From Allobosea sp. (lineage in GTDB: Bacteria; Pseudomonadota; Alphaproteobacteria; Rhizobiales; Beijerinckiaceae), in assembly GCF_030695125.1 (NCBI RefSeq), contig NZ_JAUYTP010000068.1, forward strand, positions 240,955-304,954: 64,000 nt of DNA, written 5' to 3'. Numbering within the stretch: position 1 is the stretch's first letter; every line of letters starts with the position of its first letter. Both the position numbers and the translations under genes were made by a program. The notes under the pieces were generated by a model. That model saw only the letters and a list, made by a program, of their open reading frames with translations. It was not told the origin of the DNA and searched no databases. Shown here piece after piece: positions 53,671 through 60,592 of this stretch.

Positions 53671-54426
53671 TCAGACGAGGCCGCCATCGACATGGATGAT
53701 CTGGCCGGTGACATAGGAGGCCGCCTCCGAAGCAAGGAAACCGATCACGGCGGCCACCTCTTCGGGCGCGCCGCGGCGGCCCAGCGGGATGATCGCCTCC
53801 ATGCGGGCGATCGACTCCGGCGAGAGCTTGCTGCCCCGGCCCTCGTCCTTGCGGATGAGCCCCGGCGCGACCGCGTTCACGGTGATCGCATCCCCTGCCA
53901 GTTCATGGGCCATCAACCGGACCGTGGTCTCCAGCGCCGATCGGCTGGCCGCGGTCGCGGCGAAGGGCTGCATGTCCGTGCGCAGCGCATGCGCCACGAA
54001 GGAGGATGTCGCCACGATCCGGCCGCTGCCGCCGGCCTTCAGCAGCGGACGGGCCGCCCGCGCCAGACGGAGCAGCGCCACCACGGAATCCTCCAGCGCC
54101 GCGCGGATCTCGGCCTCCGGCAGGTCCATGATCGCGCCTTTGCGGGCATGGCCGGCAACCGCGATCACGGCGTCGAGCCGTCCGAACATCTCGGCCGCCA
54201 GCGCAACCGCGCCATCACTCGTCGCCGGCGCGGCGATGTCGCCGAGCAGCGTCGCCACCGTCGCTCCTGCCGCGCGCGCGGCCTCCGCCACGGCCTCGAG
54301 ACCGGTGGCGTTGGTGCCCGTGTGCAGCACGAGCCCGACGCCCGGCCCCGCCTGCATCAGCGCGGTCGCCCGGCCGATGCCGCTGGCAGCGCCGGTCACG
54401 AGAAGAACGCGTCCAGGCGACATCAT
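53671..54426 (-). CDS. Short-chain dehydrogenase/reductase-like protein lacking catalytic Tyr and Lys
   Basis: A 251-residue SDR fold. The cofactor motif TGAASGIG (11-18), the VAPGLI stretch and the C-terminal SYVTGQIIHVDGG are present, so NAD(P) binding is likely. In the catalytic segment, where the family has Y-x-x-x-K, this protein reads FAATAASRSALE, so Tyr is replaced by T158 and Lys by R162. The Ser position (ATSS) is intact. It may be inactive as a dehydrogenase, a binding or regulatory protein, or decaying. ATG 54426 or 54423 begins the fold; the last host-like gene before the low-GC island. Confidence 0.8.
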   Translation of the reverse strand: MMSPGRVLLVTGAASGIGRATALMQAGPGVGLVLHTGTNATGLEAVAEAARAAGATVATLLGDIAAPATSDGAVALAAEMFGRLDAVIAVAGHARKGAIMDLPEAEIRAALEDSVVALLRLARAARPLLKAGGSGRIVATSSFVAHALRTDMQPFAATAASRSALETTVRLMAHELAGDAITVNAVAPGLIRKDEGRGSKLSPESIARMEAIIPLGRRGAPEEVAAVIGFLASEAASYVTGQIIHVDGGLV

Positions 54427-54910
54427 CGGCGCATCGCCCCTGCCAGGGGTCGCGGTTGCGATCCCGATCGGAAATGGTGGGCCGGGCCGGAGCGCCCACC
54501 ATCGGTTCAAACTGCTTTCCTGCCGACATTCTGGCCGGGGGGAAGACGAAGAATGTCCTACATCTATAGCCGACTTGTGTTGAACTGGCCAACGATCGCT
54601 AGCGGCCCGTGCAGTTGACTAACTGCTACTCGGCTCTTAGCCGCACCGCCTAACCCCAGCGCTTCCCGGCCTTCTCATTTCAAGCTGTCGACCGTGAACA
54701 CACGGCATCTGCATGATGGAGGCAAAGCCTCCAAATCGCGCACGGTTCGTCATTAGTCGTATGCCCATTCGTGAGTGAAGGATCCACCGCCCCTTCCCCC
54801 GGCCGATCTGCACCTATATCGTGCCTGGCATCGCGTGCATGAGTCTAAGATTTTGCCTAGGCAGACCAGCCTAGCGGAAAAATGAAGTCACGCGGTAAGG
54901 GGAAGCGAGC
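54427..54910. other. Intergenic transition into the low-GC island
   Basis: A 484-base gap with no convincing gene. Its left part is GC-rich and host-like; from about 54560 the sequence becomes AT-richer and carries many stop codons in all frames. It includes a perfect 7-base inverted repeat TGGAGGC-AAA-GCCTCCA at 54717-54733 and a short CCTAGGC / GCCTAG pair near 54857-54875. A promoter for the island operon should lie in the last 150 bases. No tRNA or clear attachment site was found. Confidence 0.5.
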
Positions 54911-55933
54911 TTGAGTCAGGCTAACGATCAAACAATATCAAGGTCTGACTCTCCTGTCAGGCCCGTAAAGCTCGCTTACCAAACAGCTTACGGCAAAATG
55001 CTACACGGGCGGATTGAAGACGCTCTGGACACCACCCCACTACTATCCTTGCGTGGCCAAATCAATTTGATCGCAACATCTCCGCCTTTTCCACTCGTGC
55101 GTAAAAAGCGGTACGGGAATGAGACAGGTGAAGCGTACCTCAAATGGCTCGAATCATTAGCAAAAAAACTCGCAGGTCTACTTACGCCGGATGGATCAAT
55201 CGTAATTGAGATTGGCAACGCATGGGAAGAAGGCGTTCCCGTAATGTCGACCTTACCATTGGAAGCGCTACTTGCGTTCAAACGAGCAGCGGGGCTTCAT
55301 CTCTGTCAACACATCATCTGCCACAATCCGGCCCGCCTTCCGAGCCCAGCAGCGTGGGTAAACATCAAGCGCGCTCGGCTAAAAGACTCTTACACTCACG
55401 TCTGGTGGATGTCGAAATCAGAATTTCCGAAAGCTGACAATCGTAAGGTGCTCAACCCGTACAGTAAGGACATGAAGAAGCTTCTAAAGGATCAGAAGTA
55501 CAATGCTGGCACGCGTCCATCCGGACATGTCATATCGGAAAAAGGTTTCCTAACCGACCACGGCGGCGCAATAGGCCCGAACGTAATCGATTTGACCGGA
55601 GAACACTATCCGGAATCGTTACTGAAATACACTGGAACTAAATGGGACGCTAGCTACCGTGCGTATTGCAAAGCAGAAAACTTGCCAGCTCATCCCGCTC
55701 GAATGCAGTCCTCGCTGTCCGCATTCCTGATCAACTTCCTCACCGACAAAGACGATTTGGTGTTCGATCCATTTGCTGGATCAAACACAACTGGAGCAGT
55801 AGCTGAAGATTTGGAACGGAACTGGATTGGTGTGGAGGCCGAAAAAAATTATGTCGATGGCTCCAGAGGGCGTTTTGAGATTTTCCGCAAGCTAGTCAAC
55901 CTCCGAAGCGACAACCTAGCTGGGGGCGATTGA
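54911..55933 (+). CDS. Beta-class DNA methyltransferase of the island (N4-cytosine or N6-adenine)
   Basis: A 340-residue SAM-dependent DNA methylase. Catalytic motif IV is TSPPF (56-60) and precedes the SAM-binding motif I FDPFAGSNTTG (285-295), which is the beta-class order. The SPPF form suggests cytosine N4, though adenine N6 is possible. HPARM (261-265) matches the usual block before motif I. It starts with TTG at 54911, after GGGGAAG; there is no in-frame ATG before the conserved KLAYQTAYGKMLHG segment. First gene of a six-gene operon, likely marking self DNA. Base use is much less GC-rich than the host genes. Confidence 0.9.
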   Translation: MSQANDQTISRSDSPVRPVKLAYQTAYGKMLHGRIEDALDTTPLLSLRGQINLIATSPPFPLVRKKRYGNETGEAYLKWLESLAKKLAGLLTPDGSIVIEIGNAWEEGVPVMSTLPLEALLAFKRAAGLHLCQHIICHNPARLPSPAAWVNIKRARLKDSYTHVWWMSKSEFPKADNRKVLNPYSKDMKKLLKDQKYNAGTRPSGHVISEKGFLTDHGGAIGPNVIDLTGEHYPESLLKYTGTKWDASYRAYCKAENLPAHPARMQSSLSAFLINFLTDKDDLVFDPFAGSNTTGAVAEDLERNWIGVEAEKNYVDGSRGRFEIFRKLVNLRSDNLAGGD

Positions 55934-55936
55934 GAT

Positions 55937-58036
55937 TTGTCCTCGACCACTTGTGAGGCGTTAGGATATGCGGGCGATCTGAGTTCGGTCGCATTTGATA
56001 CCGAATACCGGTCGATTAAAGACGACCCGGTACACAGGTTTTACGTTCAATGCTTACGTAACGCTTCGACCTATAGTCGGGCCGTAGGTTATTTTCGATC
56101 GAGTGTTTTCACTGTTGTAGGACCCGCCGTGCTCAGCTTTGTCCGCAACGGGGGCAGAATACAGATCATATGTTCGCCAGCCCTAGATGATCTGGACGCA
56201 GAACAAATTGCATTCGGCTATGCCAGACGGACAGATATTCTAGCTCAAACGTTACGCGCCGAATTTGATGCGCTTCTAGCCGACCAAAGGACTAATTTCG
56301 GCGCAAGGACGTTAGCTACGTTGATTGCCTTGGGCCACCTTGAACTCAAACTCGCTGTAAGAGCAGATGGTCGTGGAATATATCATGAGAAACTCGGCGT
56401 GTTCGCCGACACTCTCGGCAATCGAGTTAGCTTTAAAGGCTCCGCGAATGAAACTTGGAGCGGTTGGCATAACATGGGTAACTTTGAATCAATAGAGGTG
56501 TTCTGCAGCTGGCGCGGCGGCGTTGAACTCACGAGAGTCAAAAAGCATACTGAGCACTTTCAGCAACTGTGGTCGGAGCGTGACCCCCACGTATTTGTCG
56601 CCCCATTCCCACCTACTGTCGAAGAATATATGAAGCGTTACGCTGCTAGAGGAGTTGAGAACTTGCTCGACGAGCCTGTAACTCGAACCAGTGCCAAGCG
56701 GTCCGCGCTGCCACACCAGGTTTCGGCAATCCAGGCCTGGGAGGCTAACGGACGGCGTGGAGTGCTGGAACACGCTACAGGAAGCGGCAAAACGTTCACG
56801 GCGATCATCGCTATTCGAAAGCATGTCGCCGAGGGGAACCCCGCAATCATACTTGTCCCAAGCAAACTGCTCCTGGAGCAATGGGCGAAGGAAGTCCGGG
56901 ATGAAATTCCCGAGGCTACCATGATGCTAGCGGGCGCAGGATATGATCGATGGAAAGCCACACGGCGCCTAGGAAGCATGACCGCCAACGATGACGACCT
57001 CGGCCCACGTATCATAATTGCCATGATGCCTACGGCGGCAACGGCAGAATTTCGCGAATCGATCACACAGGGGGACCACCTTCTTGTGGTCGCAGATGAG
57101 GTTCATCAGTGGGGAAGCAGGCGTAACTCAGAGTTTTTCAGCGTTGCTGCTGGTGCTCGCCTTGGCCTAAGCGCAACCCCCCAACGATACGGCGACCAAG
57201 AGGGCACAGCGCGTCTTTTCGGCTATTTCGGGCCGATAATCCCCCCACCAATCACTTTGGTTGATGCCGTCGCAGCAGGACGACTGGTCCCGTACGAATA
57301 TCACCCGCACACGCTCAACCTCAGCGCCGCAGAAGCTGACGATTGGCTCAAAGCGACCAAACTCATCAAATTAGAAATGGCTCGCCAGAAAGACGGACCG
57401 GACGGAAGAAGGGTTTTTTCGGAACGCGCGAAAATGCTCTTAATCAAACGTGCGAGAATAGCAAAAAAAGCTTCTGCCAAAATCAGACTTGCATCTCAAA
57501 TTATACATAGAAATTTCGAAGATGGACAAAGTTGGCTTGTATACTGTGAGGATAGCGGACAGCTTAAAGACGTGTTGGAATCCCTGCGCCAGATAGGCTT
57601 AAGCCCCGTCGAGTATCACTCTGCGATGGCGGGCGATCGAAACGAGACAATGGCTTGGTTTCGGTCTTATGGGGGTATTCTCGTATCGATTAAATGCTTA
57701 GATGAAGGCGTCGATATTCCAGCTGTTTCGCACGCACTCATCCTTGCTTCTTCTCAAAACCCTCGCCAATTCATACAGAGACGCGGGCGAGTCTTGCGGC
57801 ACGCGCCGGGAAAACATATTGCCGTGATTCACGACGCGATCGTCGTACCTATAAATTCAGAAAAGGAACCTGAACAAATAAGTTTGCTCAAGGCTGAGCT
57901 TTTACGATCATTAGAATTTGCAAGCCATTCAATAAATAAGAATGCTGGCGCCGAACTTCGTTCAATCGCAGCAACAATGGATCTCGACGTGGACTCACTT
58001 ATTGGCATTGAGGTGGAGGAAGAGGACGATGTCTGA
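55937..58036 (+). CDS. Phospholipase D-like nuclease / SF2 helicase fusion
   Basis: A 699-residue fusion. The N-terminal 230 residues form a PLD-type domain with a single HxK motif (H150, K152 in YHEKLGVF) and GSANET at 168-173. The rest is an SF2 helicase/translocase: Walker A ATGSGKT (280-286), DEVH (387-390), SATPQR (412-417), and motif VI FIQRRGRVLRH. It probably moves on and cuts or processes foreign DNA. TTG 55937 is the start, 3 bases after the methylase stop; the stop overlaps the next gene by 8 bases. PLD and SF2 modules also occur together in restriction and DISARM-like systems, but no DUF1998 protein is present here. Confidence 0.88.
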   Translation: MSSTTCEALGYAGDLSSVAFDTEYRSIKDDPVHRFYVQCLRNASTYSRAVGYFRSSVFTVVGPAVLSFVRNGGRIQIICSPALDDLDAEQIAFGYARRTDILAQTLRAEFDALLADQRTNFGARTLATLIALGHLELKLAVRADGRGIYHEKLGVFADTLGNRVSFKGSANETWSGWHNMGNFESIEVFCSWRGGVELTRVKKHTEHFQQLWSERDPHVFVAPFPPTVEEYMKRYAARGVENLLDEPVTRTSAKRSALPHQVSAIQAWEANGRRGVLEHATGSGKTFTAIIAIRKHVAEGNPAIILVPSKLLLEQWAKEVRDEIPEATMMLAGAGYDRWKATRRLGSMTANDDDLGPRIIIAMMPTAATAEFRESITQGDHLLVVADEVHQWGSRRNSEFFSVAAGARLGLSATPQRYGDQEGTARLFGYFGPIIPPPITLVDAVAAGRLVPYEYHPHTLNLSAAEADDWLKATKLIKLEMARQKDGPDGRRVFSERAKMLLIKRARIAKKASAKIRLASQIIHRNFEDGQSWLVYCEDSGQLKDVLESLRQIGLSPVEYHSAMAGDRNETMAWFRSYGGILVSIKCLDEGVDIPAVSHALILASSQNPRQFIQRRGRVLRHAPGKHIAVIHDAIVVPINSEKEPEQISLLKAELLRSLEFASHSINKNAGAELRSIAATMDLDVDSLIGIEVEEEDDV

Positions 58037-58238
58037 TAACGAGGACCTGGCACTGGAGACTTTACTCGCGATACGCAAGGAAGTGGCCCCCGATTTGAGC
58101 GAGGCACTGCTGAGACAGTGCTATGCAATTCAGAAACGACATCAATTCAGCGACGATAGGGTTCAAGCTTCGACTGCTATGGAGCGCCTGATCGACCAGG
58201 AACTCGATAAGATGCCAAAAGCGGACAATCACCAATGA
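58029..58238 (+). CDS. Small acidic protein of the DNA-modification island
   Basis: A 69-residue, largely helical, acidic protein (NEDLALETLLAIRKEVAPDLSEALLRQCYAIQKRHQF). ATG 58029 lies inside the end of the helicase gene, with GAGGAAGAGG just upstream, and its stop overlaps the start of the ATPase gene by 4 bases. The tight overlap on both sides supports a real gene despite its size. Small proteins of this look accompany DNA-modification systems, but I cannot assign a function; bridging the helicase and the ATPase is a guess. Confidence 0.8.
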   Translation: MSDNEDLALETLLAIRKEVAPDLSEALLRQCYAIQKRHQFSDDRVQASTAMERLIDQELDKMPKADNHQ

Positions 58239-60220
58239 AGCTTCACAAGCTAACTGCCACAAATTTCATGCCGTACAGAGGAGTAAATTCCGTGGATTTT
58301 CCACAGGATGAGTCTCGCAACGTCATGCTGATTGTTGGCGATAATATGCGAGGCAAAACATCGCTGCTCAATGCCCTCCGCTGGGGCTTCTACGGGCAGG
58401 CCGTGGGTCGCCACGCCCGCGTAATCCCACTTCAGGAAATTGTAAACAAGAATGCTGCTGACGAGGACGACTGGCGCGTTGACGTTTTAATAACATTCGA
58501 AGCGAATGGGCACGACTACGAGCTAAGACGATCGGCGGAAAAACGGCCTCACGTCGCAACCCCTTCGCGTACAGAAGACTTTATAGTTTCATCTTTCCTA
58601 AAACGCGATGGCGTCGTACTGCCAGGTGATCAGTTCGAGCCGGAAATTAATCAAATTGCTCCGGAGCAAACTTCAAGATTTTTCCTGTTCGACGGCGAAC
58701 TGCTTTCCCAGTATGAAGAATTGCTCATAGAAGGCAGCGAACAGGGCCGACAAATTAAAGAAGCTATCGAACAAGTTTTGGGTGTTCCTTCGCTCATTAA
58801 CGGTCGAAATGAGATGGGTTCAATTTTAAAGCAATCTACTAAGCGCCAGAGCCAGGAAATGGCTCATATGGCTGGACTTCAACAACAAGCAGAACAGACA
58901 GATCGCTTGACCACGCGTCTCGATAGCTTTGAAGACGACCTGAAAAAACTCCTAAGTCGTCGCGATATCACGCGGAGCGAACGTGCCCAGCTCGAAGACG
59001 AGCTCGATGCTGCAGCAGTAGTTTTAGCATTGAAGGCACAGATGGATGCGGCACGCGCGACCTTAAAAGCTCAACAGGACACAATTGCGCGAAAACGAGT
59101 CGAACGGCAAACCCTGTTGTCCGAGGCATGGAAAGACCTCCTGGACGGAAAACTTGAAGTAAAACGCTCGCTGCTGCGGGACCGGCAGCAGTCACTGACC
59201 GGTTTGGTAGGCGGTCGAGCAAGGCTTCAGGGAAGGGTTGAGGATATTCGGAAACTACTGGCAACAGAACACTGCCCAACATGCCAACAAGCGTTGTCGT
59301 CTGAAAAAAAGACCGGTCTCGGAACAGCGTTGGGATCGCTCGAGGTTGAGCTCAGCAAACAAGCTGATACAACCTCGGAGCTTCAAGACATCGCTGGACA
59401 GCTTGCCGGCCTAGAAAAGATTCGAGGTGTACGTGCACGAGCGAGAATCGTTGAAACGGATCGCGACTTACGATCGGCAGAGGTGACCGCCCAAAAGGCG
59501 GAGAACGACATCGAGCGACTGGTAGACGAGATCGCAGGCCATGACACAGCTGATCTAGCGCGTAAGCGGGTGCTAAAGGATGAGAAGCTGAAGGAAGAAG
59601 GTCGACTAACCGCAGATATTGAGAATGTGAAAATAAGCATCCAAAGGACGAAAGACGACCTGGCGATTGCCCAGAGAGCCATTCAGGGCTTTGCGTCGGC
59701 TCGGACAAACAAAAGCACGATGAAGGTCAAGCTCGCGTCAGAACTAGAGCGCTGCTTTAATGCAAGCGTAGAGAAGCTTCGCGATCGGCTCCGCGAACGG
59801 GTTGAACTATTGGCAAGCGGTGCATTTTTGAAGATGACCACTCAAAAAGCCTATCGGGGCCTTGAGATAAATGGAAACTATGGCCTCAGCATTATCGACA
59901 GCCATGGTAGAAAGGTCTCATTGCGGAGCGCGGGCGCTGAGCAGGTTGTGGCGTTATCTTTGATAGATGGCTTAAACCGCACCGGCAGGGCTGTAGGGCC
60001 CATTCTGATGGATACACCGTTTGGCCGTCTTGATCTCTATCATCGTGATAATATTCTCAAATATTTACCTTCGGTTGCAAGTCAGTTTGTCCTTTTGGTC
60101 CATGGAGGTGAAATTCGACTTGATACTGATTTGGCTTCCATAAAATCAAAGATTGGCGCAGTTTATGAGATCCGAGAGATATCTGAGACAGAGTCGAAGC
60201 TCGAAAGGACCGCACTATGA
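58235..60220 (+). CDS. DndD/Rad50-like SMC ATPase with zinc hook
   Basis: A 661-residue SMC-type ATPase. Walker A is GDNMRGKTS (35-43), the DndD-like block is SRFFLFDGELLSQYE (147-161), coiled-coil arms run about 200-520, and a zinc-hook CPTC lies at 347-350 between the arms. The ABC signature is LRSAGAEQV (563-571) and Walker B is PILMDTPFGRLD (589-600). It probably binds DNA ends or structures as a dimer. It overlaps the genes on both sides by 4 bases. DndD belongs to DNA phosphorothioation systems, but no DndA, DndC or DndE partner is present, so the resemblance is of the ATPase alone. Confidence 0.9.
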   Translation: MKLHKLTATNFMPYRGVNSVDFPQDESRNVMLIVGDNMRGKTSLLNALRWGFYGQAVGRHARVIPLQEIVNKNAADEDDWRVDVLITFEANGHDYELRRSAEKRPHVATPSRTEDFIVSSFLKRDGVVLPGDQFEPEINQIAPEQTSRFFLFDGELLSQYEELLIEGSEQGRQIKEAIEQVLGVPSLINGRNEMGSILKQSTKRQSQEMAHMAGLQQQAEQTDRLTTRLDSFEDDLKKLLSRRDITRSERAQLEDELDAAAVVLALKAQMDAARATLKAQQDTIARKRVERQTLLSEAWKDLLDGKLEVKRSLLRDRQQSLTGLVGGRARLQGRVEDIRKLLATEHCPTCQQALSSEKKTGLGTALGSLEVELSKQADTTSELQDIAGQLAGLEKIRGVRARARIVETDRDLRSAEVTAQKAENDIERLVDEIAGHDTADLARKRVLKDEKLKEEGRLTADIENVKISIQRTKDDLAIAQRAIQGFASARTNKSTMKVKLASELERCFNASVEKLRDRLRERVELLASGAFLKMTTQKAYRGLEINGNYGLSIIDSHGRKVSLRSAGAEQVVALSLIDGLNRTGRAVGPILMDTPFGRLDLYHRDNILKYLPSVASQFVLLVHGGEIRLDTDLASIKSKIGAVYEIREISETESKLERTAL

Positions 60221-60591
60221 GTGGCGCCTCTGATATCATTACGGTCGGCCTTTCTTCGGAAGCCAACGACATGCTCGACGAGCTTAAGGAATTAGGCATT
60301 TTCGCCGATAAAATGGACGGGTATCGGTTTGCAGTGGCACTCGCTATCGCTCAAGGTGTTAAACCTCCGGAAATCGTCAAAAGACAAACTTTCCTTAATG
60401 TTGGTTCGCTCGATCCCGACCAAATGCTTCGCCGGACGGTAGAGGCGTTGATGAGCGATATGCTCAATGAGACAAGTGTTTATCGTCTTGTCGAACGGCT
60501 GGCTGATTGGGGATTGCGTGAGCTTCATGCGCAAGCGAAAGCAGGCGATATCGATTTTGTTGGCCTGCTTGGCCAGGTAGAGGCAGTCTGA
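60217..60591 (+). CDS. Small protein of the DNA-modification island (124 residues)
   Basis: A 124-residue protein, starting with ATGA overlap on the ATPase gene. The segment SSEANDMLDELKELGIFADKMDGYRFAVALAIAQGVKPP resembles small proteins found next to dnd-type genes, though it does not look like DndE itself. The C-terminal half is helical (TVEALMSDMLNETSVYRLVERLADWGLREL). Its stop is one base before the start of the next gene. A role as an adaptor for the ATPase is an inference from the coupling. Confidence 0.78.
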   Translation: MSGASDIITVGLSSEANDMLDELKELGIFADKMDGYRFAVALAIAQGVKPPEIVKRQTFLNVGSLDPDQMLRRTVEALMSDMLNETSVYRLVERLADWGLRELHAQAKAGDIDFVGLLGQVEAV

Positions 60592-60592
60592 A

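Noticed and set aside
54717..54733. Terminator for an upstream plus-strand transcript
   Set aside because: The hairpin TGGAGGC-AAA-GCCTCCA has no T run and no plus-strand gene precedes it, so it is noted only as part of the gap.
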